DNA of 33,436 nt, taken from positions 1 to 33,436 of the forward strand of contig NZ_JAMBON010000038.1 in NCBI RefSeq assembly GCF_023715655.1. The letters run 5' to 3'. Positions 25,052 to 33,311 of this stretch are shown here, piece by piece (within the stretch, counting starts at the first letter, position 1; each line of letters begins with the position of its first letter). The stretch is from Oceanobacillus luteolus. Its GTDB lineage: Bacteria > Bacillota > Bacilli > Bacillales > Amphibacillaceae. A program made the position numbers and the translations under genes. The notes beneath the pieces are model-generated. The model made no database searches, was not told the DNA's origin, and saw nothing but the letters and a program-made list of their open reading frames with translations.

Positions 25052-25504
25052 TTGAGTATTCGTTTTGAAGTGACACGCACGTTCCAAGTGTCTAAACAAG
25101 AAGCATATCGTAGCTTACTCGATCTCCAGGCTGCAGAAAAGTGGATGCAGGGCTTGGTTGGGATAGAGCGGCTTGATAAAGGTGAAATGAAAGTCGGCAG
25201 TGAATGGAAAGAAACGAGAAAAATGTTTGGACAAGAGGCTTCGGAGTATTTCGAAGTGGTCGAACTGGATGAACCGAATAAAATCGTTTATTACGTTGAT
25301 GGAGCGAGAGGGACAACGGGAAAAGGCGAATACATTTATACATATCTCCTTACTTCGGTCGGGGATAAGACGGAAGTTACACTTCAAGGCGAAATAAAAG
25401 GATTAACTGGATTGACCAAGTTATTCGGAAAGCTTATGAAAGGTACGTTTGCAAAAGCTTGTGCGAAAGATATGGACGCATTGAAGAGTTATCTGGAGAA
25501 GTAA
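25052..25504 (+). CDS. SRPBCC-superfamily protein (START/Bet v1-like)
   Basis: Cytosolic protein of 150 residues with the helix-grip fold used to bind hydrophobic ligands. Typical features are the opening strand IRFEVTRTFQVSKQEAY, an AAEKWMQGL helix, the central VGSEWKETRKMFGQEASEYF strands, and the long C-terminal helix ending DMDALKSYLEK. It starts at TTG with GGAGG eight bases upstream. Relatives are annotated as polyketide cyclases or Aha1-type proteins, but nothing nearby points to such a pathway. The function is unknown. Confidence 0.85.
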   Translation: MSIRFEVTRTFQVSKQEAYRSLLDLQAAEKWMQGLVGIERLDKGEMKVGSEWKETRKMFGQEASEYFEVVELDEPNKIVYYVDGARGTTGKGEYIYTYLLTSVGDKTEVTLQGEIKGLTGLTKLFGKLMKGTFAKACAKDMDALKSYLEK

Positions 25505-25618
25505 TATCAAGCTTTTAAGTTAATCTTAAGGGAAACTATACATTCTGTTAACGCTGACATTACAATTCCTCATTATAATAAAATTTAGAGTTAACCCTCT
25601 GTGATACCCCCTTTACAT

Positions 25619-25656
25619 AAAAAGACATCTATCTATAACAAGGTAGATGTCTTTTT
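25619..25656 (+). terminator. Intrinsic terminator upstream of phnD
   Basis: Thirteen-bp perfect stem (25619-25631 and 25644-25656) starting with an A-run and ending with TTTTT. It ends the SRPBCC transcript and insulates the phn operon. Confidence 0.9.
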
Positions 25657-25672
25657 ATATTATTGAAATAAT

Positions 25673-25711
25673 TTAACATTCAAATAATACCCCCTTAATA
25701 TTCTATTGCTA
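25673..25711 (+). promoter_or_regulatory. PhoP-box-like repeats and promoter of the phn operon
   Basis: Four hexamers with an exact 11-base period: TTAACA (25673), ATAATA (25684), TTAATA (25695), TTGCTA (25706), matching the PhoP direct repeat TT(A/C/T)A(C/T)A at 6, 5, 6 and 4 of 6 positions. Candidate -10 elements follow: TAAAAT (25710-25715) or TATAAAT (25724-25730). PhoP-activated Bacillus promoters carry such repeats in the -20 to -60 region, so phosphate-starvation induction is likely (inference). Confidence 0.55.
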
Positions 25712-25749
25712 AAATTATGTTGCTATAAATAATGGAAGGGAATGACGGA

Positions 25750-26784
25750 ATGAAGAAGTTAGTCTTGCCACTCATGTTGTTATTGCTTATCATACTTGTC
25801 GGTTGTGGGGATGCTGAAGGATCTCCAGAAACAGCCGAAACAGATGAAACGATCGAAACGTTATCTGTTGGATTTGTTCCTTCTAGAGAACCGGACGAAA
25901 TTATTACTGCGACAGAACCGTTAAAAGATCTTCTAAAAGAAGAATTAGCGTCACTTGGATACGATGTGGAAGAAGTGGAGATTACAGTCGGAACAAACTA
26001 TGAGGCTGTTGGGGAGGGACTTTCCGCAGGGACAATCGACGTTGGTCTGATACCGGGTGGAACCTATGTTTTATATGATGATGGAGCAGAGGTCATCTTA
26101 ACTGCCACTCGAGCAGGATTAAATAATGATTCAGATGATGCAAAAGACTGGAATGACAATAAACCTACGGAAGCCTCTGATGAGCAAGTTACATATTATC
26201 GTGCTTTGGTCATTGCTGGTCCATCGGAAAAAGGGCAGGAGTTGGCTGAAAAAGTAAATAATGGTGAGGAATTGACTTGGGAAGATGTAAACAGCGCATC
26301 ATGGGCTGTGATGTCATCGTCTTCTCCAGCAGGTTATATTTACCCTGCGATCTGGTTGGATGATAACTTCGACAAAACGATTACTGATTTAGATAATGTT
26401 GTTCAAGTGGACTCTTACGGAAGTGCATTTGCTCGTATGGCAGTTGACCAGATTGATGTCATGGTAACTTATGCCGATGCAAGACGTGATAATGAAGACG
26501 CTTGGCAGACTGAATTTGAGCGGGAAGCTAGCATCTGGGACGAAACAAATGTCATTGGTGTGACACCAGGTATTTATAATGACACGATTAGTGTCAGCAA
26601 AAATTCGGACATTATGGATGAAGATTTAAAGTCCTCCATTCAGGAAGCATTTATTAATATTGCTGAAACAGATGCAGGAAAAGAAGTGATTTCCATTTAT
26701 AACCATGAAGGATATCAGGAAGCGACTTCAGCGGATTATGAAAATGAAAGAAAAGCTCAAGAAATCGTGAAAAGCCTTAATTAA
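25750..26784 (+). CDS. phnD: Phosphonate/phosphate-ester ABC transporter substrate-binding lipoprotein
   Basis: Extracellular solute-binding lipoprotein of the PhnD class (344 residues), capturing phosphonates, phosphite or related compounds for the membrane transporter. A lipoprotein signal peptide ends in the lipobox LVGC with the lipidated cysteine near residue 20. The mature protein starts with an acidic linker, then LSVGFVPSREPDEI, TNYEAVGEGLSAGTIDVGLI and SSSSPAGYIYPAIWL, typical for PhnD. The ATG at 25750 is preferred over one six codons earlier because AAGGG lies nine bases before it and the hydrophobic signal starts directly. It heads phnD-phnC-phnE-phnE. No C-P lyase or phosphonatase gene is in the window, so the ligand is open. 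Confidence 0.9.
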   Translation: MKKLVLPLMLLLLIILVGCGDAEGSPETAETDETIETLSVGFVPSREPDEIITATEPLKDLLKEELASLGYDVEEVEITVGTNYEAVGEGLSAGTIDVGLIPGGTYVLYDDGAEVILTATRAGLNNDSDDAKDWNDNKPTEASDEQVTYYRALVIAGPSEKGQELAEKVNNGEELTWEDVNSASWAVMSSSSPAGYIYPAIWLDDNFDKTITDLDNVVQVDSYGSAFARMAVDQIDVMVTYADARRDNEDAWQTEFEREASIWDETNVIGVTPGIYNDTISVSKNSDIMDEDLKSSIQEAFINIAETDAGKEVISIYNHEGYQEATSADYENERKAQEIVKSLN

Positions 26785-26800
26785 TATCTTGAAAACTAAC

Positions 26801-26860
26801 ATGAGGCTGTCTCAAGAGATTGTCCTTCCACCAGGGAGTCCGTCCGAGAGGCAGTCTCAT
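26801..26860 (+). promoter_or_regulatory. Intercistronic stem-loop between phnD and phnC
   Basis: TGAGGCTGTCTC (26802-26813) pairs with GAGGCAGTCTCA (26848-26859) apart from two wobble pairs, enclosing a 34-base loop. No T-run follows. Such hairpins after a binding-protein gene often protect the upstream mRNA or thin out downstream expression. The sequence GAGGCTG also occurs in the repeat at 33312, so a dispersed repeat is an alternative. Confidence 0.5.
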
Positions 26861-26884
26861 TAGTCTTTAGATTGGAGATTAAAC

Positions 26885-27670
26885 ATGATCGAGTTTATTA
26901 ATGTGGACAAAGTGTATCCGAACAAGGTCAAAGCTTTACATAATATAAATCTAAAAATCAATCAAGGTGAGTTTGTAGCAATAATCGGTTTATCAGGTGC
27001 TGGAAAATCAACGTTGATTCGTTGCATTAATGTGATGCATGAAATATCGAGTGGAGAGCTGATTGTTGATGGTGTCAAAGTCCATGCGCTTAAAGGAAGG
27101 GATATTAGAAGTTTCCGCAAGCGGATTGGTATGATTTTTCAATCGTTCAATCTCGTTACGAGAACTACAGCACTGCATAATGTACTCGTTTCATTTGTAC
27201 CAGAATTATCTTTTTGGAGAAAGCTGACTGGCATCTTTTCAAAAGAACATAAAATTAAGGCATTAACTGCATTGGAACAAGTCGGCATTTTGGATAAAGC
27301 TTATGTCCGTGTGGATCAACTTTCAGGTGGTCAGCAGCAACGGGTTGCTTTAGCCAGAACTCTAGCACAAAATCCGGATATCATCCTAGCCGACGAACCT
27401 ATTGCCTCATTGGATCCAGTTACAGCTAGGCAAGTGATGGATGATTTTAAACGAATCAATAGGGATTTTCGAATTCCTATCATTTTGAATATCCATCATG
27501 TGGAAATAGCTTTGGAATATGCGCAGCGAATTGTCGGTGTGAGAGAAGGACAGATTGTTTTTGATGGAAAGGCGGAAGAAGTCACAGAGGAAGTGCTGGA
27601 TTATATTTATAAGGGACAAGTGGTTACCGGGGATAGGCGAATCATTCAAGGAGAGAAAGTTCATGTATGA
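26885..27670 (+). CDS. phnC: Phosphonate ABC transporter ATP-binding protein
   Basis: Cytosolic ATPase subunit of the PhnDCE importer (261 residues). Walker A is GLSGAGKST (residues 35-43), the Q-loop is MIFQSFN, the ABC signature is LSGGQQQRVALAR, Walker B is DIILADEP, and the switch histidine is in NIHHVEIA. The ATG follows GGAGATT. Its last eight bases overlap the start of the first permease gene. The PhnC-type length and the insertion KLTGIFSKEHKIKAL before the signature support the family over generic ABC ATPases. Confidence 0.95.
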   Translation: MIEFINVDKVYPNKVKALHNINLKINQGEFVAIIGLSGAGKSTLIRCINVMHEISSGELIVDGVKVHALKGRDIRSFRKRIGMIFQSFNLVTRTTALHNVLVSFVPELSFWRKLTGIFSKEHKIKALTALEQVGILDKAYVRVDQLSGGQQQRVALARTLAQNPDIILADEPIASLDPVTARQVMDDFKRINRDFRIPIILNIHHVEIALEYAQRIVGVREGQIVFDGKAEEVTEEVLDYIYKGQVVTGDRRIIQGEKVHV

Positions 27671-28478
27671 TAAAATATTTCCTCCAAAAAAATTAGTTTT
27701 GCCCAATGGGAAGCTGGTTTTTGAGAAGCGTTCACGTACCCCGTTTATTTTTGCATTGATTTTAATCGCAATATATCTTTCTATCAAATTCACTGGATTT
27801 GGGTTCGGTGTGCTGATAACTCGGTGGAAGGAATTTTTCTATATTATTCAGGAGATGATTCCTCCTGACTGGAGTCACATGTCAACAATATGGCAGCCGC
27901 TCATCGATACGATAAAAATGTCTTTACTAGGCTCTATTTTAGGATCATTAGGTGCTATTCCTGTTGCTTTTCTTGCTTCTTCCAATGTAATTAAAAATAG
28001 ACTCATTGTATTTGCAACGAAGTTCTTTCTTAGTATTTTGCGTACAGTTCCTACCTTAGTGACGGCGTTAATAGCAACTTTTATTTTTGGATTAGGGACG
28101 TTCGCTGGAACTGTGGCAATTTTTCTATTTACACTTTCTTATGTCGGAAAATTATTATATGAACAGATTGAAAATGTGGAGATGGGTTCCTTTGAAGCAA
28201 TGGAATCCCTTGGGATGAATCGATTATATGCGTTTCGCTATGCCATCTTTCCGGAGGTCTTACCGAACTACCTATCCACGTCATTATTTTGTTTCGAAGG
28301 TAATGTTCGCTATGCTGCTATTTTAGGTTATGTCGGTGCAGGTGGGATCGGATTATTATTGAATGAAGGGCTAGGTTGGCGTGATTATGCTGGTGTAGGC
28401 ATGATTCTACTGATTCTTATTCTTACCGTGTTCATTATCGAAAGAGTAAGTGAATACTTCCGGAAAAGGCTGATTTAA
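27663..28478 (+). CDS. phnE: Phosphonate ABC transporter permease, first subunit
   Basis: Membrane permease of the PhnE type (271 residues) with about six helices. The inner-membrane-component signature with the EAA loop is visible as GSFEAMESLGMNRLYAFRYA and GAGGIGLLLNEG near the C-terminus. The start is the ATG at 27663, eight bases inside phnC, with AAGGAGAG six bases upstream; a longer in-frame reading lies wholly inside phnC and is rejected. It pairs with the following permease as a heterodimer, as in many PhnDCEE operons. Confidence 0.93.
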   Translation: MYDKIFPPKKLVLPNGKLVFEKRSRTPFIFALILIAIYLSIKFTGFGFGVLITRWKEFFYIIQEMIPPDWSHMSTIWQPLIDTIKMSLLGSILGSLGAIPVAFLASSNVIKNRLIVFATKFFLSILRTVPTLVTALIATFIFGLGTFAGTVAIFLFTLSYVGKLLYEQIENVEMGSFEAMESLGMNRLYAFRYAIFPEVLPNYLSTSLFCFEGNVRYAAILGYVGAGGIGLLLNEGLGWRDYAGVGMILLILILTVFIIERVSEYFRKRLI

Positions 28479-28494
28479 AGGAGAATAATTGATT

Positions 28495-29301
28495 ATGAAT
28501 GCAATTGAAAAACAATTATATGCTTCACCTAATCATAGACGTTATATTATTTTTATAACTTCTATTGTTTTACTTTTATTAATCTGGTCAGTTACAACGA
28601 TTGATTTACAGAACCTGGAGAGTAGCGGGGTTAAGATTGCTTCCAGTATCCTTTCAGGGATTATTAGTCCAGATTTACAATTGCTGTTCACCTTTACCAC
28701 CGAGGGTGTTCCTTACTTATTAGTAGAAACGATTTCTATTGCATTTTTAGGCACGGTTATAGGTGCCTTTTTAGCTGTGCCACTTGCATTTTTATCCGCA
28801 TCGAATGTAGTTCCAAGTCCGGTTGCTTGGATTACTAGATTCTTTTTAATTATCATTCGGACGATACCAGCTTTAGTGTACGGGTTGATGTTTATCCGAG
28901 TGACAGGACCAGGTCCCTTTGCAGGTGTACTGACCATTGCACTCGTTTCCATTGGAATGTTAGCGAAATTAATGGTGGACGCGATAGAAGATCTTGATAC
29001 TGGAATCCTGGAGACGATGACCTCGATTGGTAGTACAACTTTTGAAAAGATACGATTCGGTATTATTCCTCAATTGCTGGCTATGTTCCAATCAATCCTC
29101 ATTTATCGATTTGATATGAATTTACGTGAAGCTTCTGTATTAGGATTGGTAGGAGCAGGAGGTATTGGCGCTCCATTGATTTTTGCAATGAGTGCTTATC
29201 GCTGGAATGAAGTTGGCTCCATATTAATTGGGCTAGTTGTATTGATCCTATTGGTGGAACTTGGATCGAATCATTTTCGGAAAAAGTTGGTTAGAGGGTA
29301 A
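28495..29301 (+). CDS. phnE: Phosphonate ABC transporter permease, second subunit
   Basis: Second PhnE-type permease (268 residues, about six helices). It shows DTGILETMTSIGSTTFEKIR in the EAA-loop position and VLGLVGAGGIGAPLIF near the end. It is clearly related to the first permease but not a copy, consistent with a heterodimeric channel. The ATG at 28495 has AAAGGAG eleven bases upstream; an in-frame TTG at 28489 has a five-base spacing and is an equally possible start, differing by two residues. It is the last gene of the phn operon. Confidence 0.92.
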   Translation: MNAIEKQLYASPNHRRYIIFITSIVLLLLIWSVTTIDLQNLESSGVKIASSILSGIISPDLQLLFTFTTEGVPYLLVETISIAFLGTVIGAFLAVPLAFLSASNVVPSPVAWITRFFLIIIRTIPALVYGLMFIRVTGPGPFAGVLTIALVSIGMLAKLMVDAIEDLDTGILETMTSIGSTTFEKIRFGIIPQLLAMFQSILIYRFDMNLREASVLGLVGAGGIGAPLIFAMSAYRWNEVGSILIGLVVLILLVELGSNHFRKKLVRG

Positions 29302-29317
29302 GAATAAAGTTAGGAGA

Positions 29318-29346
29318 AAAGCCTGGCGTACGATTAGCCAGGCTTT
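29318..29346. terminator. Terminator shared by phnE and maf
   Basis: Ten-bp perfect stem AAAGCCTGGC/GCCAGGCTTT with a nine-base loop. The plus strand follows with only a short T stretch inside the stem; the minus strand continues TTTTCTCC. The maf stop codon overlaps the right edge. Confidence 0.75.
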
Positions 29347-29923
29347 AGTCGTTATTCGGAAAGATTGAAAAATAACGAAGTTCCCTGACGACACGTGAGA
29401 GCGGCAACCCGACTACGTTATAAAAATCACCATTAATTTTTCGCACGAGCGATGCACCTAGGCTTTGAATTCCATAAGCACCAGCTTTATCATAAGGTTC
29501 CTCAGTTGAGATGTACCAATGAATTTCTTCTTCCGTCAACGGTAAAAACTCCACCTCTGTCCGTTCAACAATCATTTTGCTTTCATGGAGAGAACGGAGC
29601 ATGACACCTGTATACACGTCATGGATATTGCCACTTAACTTTGAAATCATATGATAAGCATCTTCTTTAGATTGAGGTTTTTCAAAGATATTATTTTGAT
29701 ATGCGACAACGGTGTCAGCGGATAAGATTACCTCATTTTCTGAGAGTGAAATATTTTTTGCTTTTAGTGAAGCTAATTGTTCTACTTTTTCTATTGGATC
29801 ATTACTTGTGATTTTGGATTCATCTACATTAGGGTTTCTTACCGTGAAGGGAATGTTGACTTGTTTCAGTAATTCTTGTCTACGAGGGGATAGGGATCCT
29901 AGTATTAATTTATTTGACATCAT
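29345..29923 (-). CDS. maf: Maf nucleotide pyrophosphatase
   Basis: Cytosolic Maf/YhdE-family nucleoside triphosphate pyrophosphatase (192 residues), thought to remove non-canonical nucleotides; overproduction of B. subtilis Maf affects septation. The nucleotide-binding motif LGSLSPRRQELL is at the N-terminus, followed by SADTVV with the catalytic Asp, PYDKAGAYGIQ and GDFYNVVGLPLSR. GAGGAGG lies a few bases before two adjacent ATG codons. In Bacillus maf usually sits with radC-mreBCD; here it is separate, between phn and spl genes, with its own promoter. Confidence 0.94.
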   Translation of the reverse strand: MMSNKLILGSLSPRRQELLKQVNIPFTVRNPNVDESKITSNDPIEKVEQLASLKAKNISLSENEVILSADTVVAYQNNIFEKPQSKEDAYHMISKLSGNIHDVYTGVMLRSLHESKMIVERTEVEFLPLTEEEIHWYISTEEPYDKAGAYGIQSLGASLVRKINGDFYNVVGLPLSRVVRELRYFSIFPNND

Positions 29924-29954
29924 TGTTCCTCCTCAACTAATTAGTATAGGAATA

Positions 29955-29983
29955 ATTATAGTTGGGATTTTGTTTCATGTAAA
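29955..29983 (-). promoter_or_regulatory. SigA promoter for maf
   Basis: Read on the minus strand: TTTACA (29983-29978), a 17-base spacer and a perfect TATAAT (29960-29955), about 30 bases before the maf start. Confidence 0.7.
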
Positions 29984-30007
29984 ATATCGCTGGCCCTTCA
30001 CACAACA

Positions 30008-30048
30008 AAGCAGTCCGGAAGCTCTGATCGCTCGGACTGCTTGTTTTT
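30008..30048. terminator. Hairpin after splB
   Basis: Ten-bp perfect stem AAGCAGTCCG/CGGACTGCTT (30008-30017, 30033-30042) with a 15-base loop. The best T-run (TTTTTT) is on the plus-strand side; the minus strand continues with TGTTGTG. It lies immediately after the splB stop and probably ends that operon. Confidence 0.6.
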
Positions 30049-31076
30049 TAAGTGAAATATTCAATTTTAGCTTCGGGGAATAGTTTGTTAATATGACCGC
30101 CAATTGTATCTTTAATCGATTCTTGTTCTTCGGTTTGGTAGACGTACTTATGGATTCCATATCTGCCCCATTTCTTTTTTCGTTTCGATTCATCGAGCTC
30201 AAGTTTTGTCATAGGATAATTTTGTTGTATGACACGCTTTGCAGGCTGGGTAAACCGATGCTGAATCAATTCGAATGTTAAATCCTTTTTGGCAAATGCG
30301 GGTAATGCCTCCGTTAATTTCTCCAGCATTTCACCATAACCTTCTTTCCAGCCTTCATGAAGATAAATTGGAGCTATAATGAACCCAAGCGGATAACCTG
30401 CTTCTGCGACTTTCACAGCTGCGTTTATCCGCTCATCAAGCCGAGATGTGCCGGGCTCAAAATACTTGATGATATAGTCGTCATTTATGCTGAAACGGAA
30501 ACGTGTTCTGCCGTTATGCTCAGCATCGAGAAGATGATCGACATGTTCGAATTTCGTCACAAACCGCAGCTTCCCATATTTTGATCTTCCAAAGTATTCA
30601 ATGGCCCGTTTCAATGTGTGGGTTAAATGATCGATGCCGACTATATCGGAAGTACAAGAAGCTTCGAACCGGGTAAAGTCAGGAGCCCGTTCTTGCATAT
30701 ACTCTTCCGCTGCATCAAAAATTTCATCAGTATTTACATATGTTCTGATATAAGGCTTGCTGCCCATCGTTGTTTGCAAATAACAGTAATGGCAATGTCC
30801 CATACAGCCGGTTGCGAATGGAATAGCGTATTCCGCCGAAGGTTTTGACGTATCAAATTTCAATGTTTTACGGACACCGACGACCAAGGTAGATTTGGCA
30901 ATCCGATATTTTTGAAAATGGTTCTCTCCCGGGAGATTACGGATTTGGTTATGGGAGGTCGTTTCCCTTATTTCGATTCCCATATTCTCAAATTTAGACA
31001 CCAGTTCTTTGCCAAGAGGATAATCCAGAGCGCGTGGTTCCACATAAACAAGCTGGGGCACGAATGGTTTAACCAT
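30048..31076 (-). CDS. splB: Spore photoproduct lyase SplB
   Basis: Radical-SAM DNA repair enzyme that reverses the spore photoproduct (5-thyminyl-5,6-dihydrothymine) during germination. At 342 residues it equals B. subtilis SplB, and key residues fall at the same numbers: cluster cysteines C91-x3-C95-x2-C98 (CMGHCHYC) and the hydrogen-donor Cys141 in FEASCTSDIVGIDHLT. The start is the ATG at 31076 (MVKPFVPQ) with AAGGTGGG upstream; it overlaps the splA stop by eight bases. A longer in-frame reading is antisense-like padding inside splA and is rejected. Its presence is good evidence that the host forms spores. Confidence 0.97.
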   Translation of the reverse strand: MVKPFVPQLVYVEPRALDYPLGKELVSKFENMGIEIRETTSHNQIRNLPGENHFQKYRIAKSTLVVGVRKTLKFDTSKPSAEYAIPFATGCMGHCHYCYLQTTMGSKPYIRTYVNTDEIFDAAEEYMQERAPDFTRFEASCTSDIVGIDHLTHTLKRAIEYFGRSKYGKLRFVTKFEHVDHLLDAEHNGRTRFRFSINDDYIIKYFEPGTSRLDERINAAVKVAEAGYPLGFIIAPIYLHEGWKEGYGEMLEKLTEALPAFAKKDLTFELIQHRFTQPAKRVIQQNYPMTKLELDESKRKKKWGRYGIHKYVYQTEEQESIKDTIGGHINKLFPEAKIEYFT

Positions 31077-31326
31077 AAAACCCACCTTCCTGGTAAGTAC
31101 CAAACGTCTGCTGAAACACTTGCTCCGCTTCCTCTTCTGTTTGAAAAATGGCAACTTCATCCGTTATCGGATAATACGTTTCATGGATGAATAAAGCGGG
31201 TTCTCCGGGTTTGTCCGGATTCTCTACAACAGCTGCCTGCTGTACGTTGGCCACGTTCTGAGCGTGGGGATTTCTGATGATAATAAATACAATCTCACCT
31301 GGCTGGTAGCTTTCATAAAACTCCAT
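31069..31326 (-). CDS. splA: SplA, regulator of the spore photoproduct lyase operon
   Basis: Small TRAP-like protein of the SplA family (85 residues), a negative regulator of splB expression in B. subtilis. The family pattern is visible in YQPGEIVFIIIRNPHAQNVA, FIHETYYPITDE and TEEEAEQVF. I start it at the ATG at 31326 (MEFYES) with AGGTG four bases before; another ATG six codons upstream lacks a ribosome site. It overlaps splB by eight bases, a coupled pair. Promoter: see the SigG-like site at 31354-31383. Confidence 0.9.
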   Translation of the reverse strand: MEFYESYQPGEIVFIIIRNPHAQNVANVQQAAVVENPDKPGEPALFIHETYYPITDEVAIFQTEEEAEQVFQQTFGTYQEGGFYG

Positions 31327-31353
31327 ATTTTCACCTGCTTTCATTATATTGGA

Positions 31354-31383
31354 TAGTATCCCACCTAAAATGAGAATTATTTA
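31354..31383 (-). promoter_or_regulatory. SigG-like promoter for splAB
   Basis: On the minus strand TAAATA (31383-31378), 17 bases, then GATACTA (31360-31354). This resembles the forespore SigG consensus TGAATA-N17/18-CATACTA with one mismatch in each element. Transcription would start about 20 bases before splA. B. subtilis splAB is a SigG operon, which supports the call. Confidence 0.5.
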
Positions 31384-31456
31384 AAGCTTGGTGATTATAA
31401 AAGCAATCAGCTATTAAATTTGGTATGATGAAATTACAACAAAGGTGGTATGAAAT

Positions 31457-32626
31457 TTGAAACTTAATAAAGTGCTGCCCATTTTATTTATGATCATGTT
31501 CCTTGTGATGGTTGGTTTTGGCATCATTATCCCTGTATTGCCTTTTTACGCGGAAAACTTAGGTGCTTCTCCAACTGAACTTGGATTATTAATGGCAGTT
31601 TATTCATTGATGCAACTTTTCTTTGCCCCGATGTGGGGGAGGATTTCGGATCGGTTTGGCCGTAAACCAGTCATTCTGATAGGAATCTTTGGATTATCGC
31701 TATCATTCTTTATGCTCGCATTGTCTACGGAAGTGTGGATGCTGTTTGCTGCGCGGATTGTCGGTGGAATTTTGTCTGCTGCAAATATGCCGACAGTGAT
31801 GGCTTATGTTGCTGATATTACAACGGAGGAAGAGCGCAGTAAAGGGATGGGAATCATCGGAGCAGCTACAGGGCTGGGCTTCATCTTTGGTCCGGCTATT
31901 GGTGGGGTATTTACGAACATCGATCTGCATGCCCCATTCTACCTTGCAGGAGCACTGTCTTTCCTAACGCTGATTTTCGTTATAATCTTTTTGAAAGAAT
32001 CACTTCCATATTCGAATAGGGAACTTCAAAAGAACAAGAAAAAACAATCGATTGGAAAAGTGATACGTGAACCATTTGCGATGCTATATTTCTTGCAGTT
32101 CTTTATCACGTTATCCCTTGCAGGTCTGGAGGCAACATTTGCTTACTTTGCTGCTGTTAAAGCAGGCTTGGATGCGGTCAGTCTTGGCTATATATTTATG
32201 ATCATGGGTCTGGCCAGTGCAGCTGTCCAAGGAAATATGGGAAAACTGACAAAGAAATTCGGTGAAATAAGAATCATTGAAATTGGAATCATTATCTCAG
32301 CACTAGGTTTTGCACTCATTCTATTTACGAATAGTTTTGTTACTGCAGCGATATTCTTAGCAATCTTTGGTGTGGGGAATGGAGTCATCCGGCCAAGTGT
32401 TTCTTCCTTGTTAACGAAGAAATCCAAAGCAGGCTATGGTAGTACGACCGGATTTTTATCGTCCTTCGATTCGCTTGGTAGAATTATCGGCCCGGTATTG
32501 GGAGGGTTATTATATTCCATGGCTATCGAACTGCCATATATCTCCGGTATTATTATTTCAGTCGTGGCACTCATCTTGTTCCGGGGAAGTGCCCAACAGT
32601 TGTTAAAGCGTCAAGCTAGAGGTTAA
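31457..32626 (+). CDS. MFS transporter, drug-efflux type
   Basis: Major facilitator superfamily membrane carrier of 389 residues with 12 predicted helices. Motif A is GRISDRFGRKPVILIG between helices 2 and 3; ARIVGGILSAANMPTVMAY covers helix 4; motif C is GLGFIFGPAIGG in helix 5, a hallmark of antiporters that export drugs. This points to the DHA1 (12-helix) group. It starts at TTG behind AAAGGTGG, eight bases away, with an extended -10 (TGGTATGAT, 31421-31429) upstream. It is divergent from splAB and 24 bases before rnhA. The substrate is unknown. Confidence 0.92.
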   Translation: MKLNKVLPILFMIMFLVMVGFGIIIPVLPFYAENLGASPTELGLLMAVYSLMQLFFAPMWGRISDRFGRKPVILIGIFGLSLSFFMLALSTEVWMLFAARIVGGILSAANMPTVMAYVADITTEEERSKGMGIIGAATGLGFIFGPAIGGVFTNIDLHAPFYLAGALSFLTLIFVIIFLKESLPYSNRELQKNKKKQSIGKVIREPFAMLYFLQFFITLSLAGLEATFAYFAAVKAGLDAVSLGYIFMIMGLASAAVQGNMGKLTKKFGEIRIIEIGIIISALGFALILFTNSFVTAAIFLAIFGVGNGVIRPSVSSLLTKKSKAGYGSTTGFLSSFDSLGRIIGPVLGGLLYSMAIELPYISGIIISVVALILFRGSAQQLLKRQARG

Positions 32627-32650
32627 AAATTTTGAAACGGGAGCAATGTT

Positions 32651-33289
32651 ATGGCGAAGCAAAAATATTATGTCGTCTGGGCTGGTAGAGAACCAGGAAT
32701 CTATACAAGTTGGGCGGAATGCCAACACCAGACAAAAGGTTTTAATCAAGCAAAGTTCAAATCATATACTAGCCGCGAACAAGCGGAAAAAGCATTTAAA
32801 GAAGGCTGGAAAAAACATTGGGGTCAAGGCGGGTCGAATTCTTCTGCTAAAAGCAAAAGGTTCGTTTCCGAGACTCCAGCAGAAATTGATTATGACAGCA
32901 TTTCTGTTGATGTTGGTACACGGGGAAACCCTGGTCCAGTCGAGTATCAAGGAGTAGATACACGGACAGGGGAAGTCATATTCTCCTATGGCCCGATAAG
33001 AAAAGGAACAAATAACTTGGGTGAATTTCTTGCGATTGTACATGCTCTAGCCTATTTACATAAACAGGGAAGCAATAAAACGATTTATACAGATTCTGTA
33101 AATGCGATGAAGTGGGTCCGAGAAAAGAAAGTATCAACAACTTTGAAGAGGGATGCATCGACAGAAGAGATATGGACGCTGATTGACCGTGCAATCGACT
33201 GGCTCCATCGTCACTCTTATGAAAATAAAATCCTGAAATGGGATACGAAAAGATGGGGCGAGATTAAGGCTGATTACGGAAGAAAATAA
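32651..33289 (+). CDS. rnhA: Ribonuclease H1 with N-terminal hybrid-binding domain
   Basis: Cleaves the RNA strand of RNA-DNA hybrids in the cytosol. Residues 1-50 are a hybrid-binding (caulimovirus viroplasmin) domain with KYYVVWAGREPGIYTSW and FKSYTSREQAEKAF; a linker follows, then the RNase H domain. The catalytic acids are Asp87 (SVDVG), Glu125 (NLGEFLAI), Asp148 (YTDSVNA) and Asp208 (IKADYGRK). Each is exactly 16 residues later than in the B. halodurans enzyme (71, 109, 132, 192), so only the linker is longer. GGGAG lies seven bases before the ATG. It is probably co-transcribed with the MFS gene. Confidence 0.95.
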   Translation: MAKQKYYVVWAGREPGIYTSWAECQHQTKGFNQAKFKSYTSREQAEKAFKEGWKKHWGQGGSNSSAKSKRFVSETPAEIDYDSISVDVGTRGNPGPVEYQGVDTRTGEVIFSYGPIRKGTNNLGEFLAIVHALAYLHKQGSNKTIYTDSVNAMKWVREKKVSTTLKRDASTEEIWTLIDRAIDWLHRHSYENKILKWDTKRWGEIKADYGRK

Positions 33290-33311
33290 TGCTCCTTTTC
33301 ATCTATAAGAA

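Noticed and set aside
27555..27662. Upstream extension of the first phnE
   Set aside because: Lies completely inside phnC; the ATG at 27663 has AAGGAGAG and gives the usual PhnE length.
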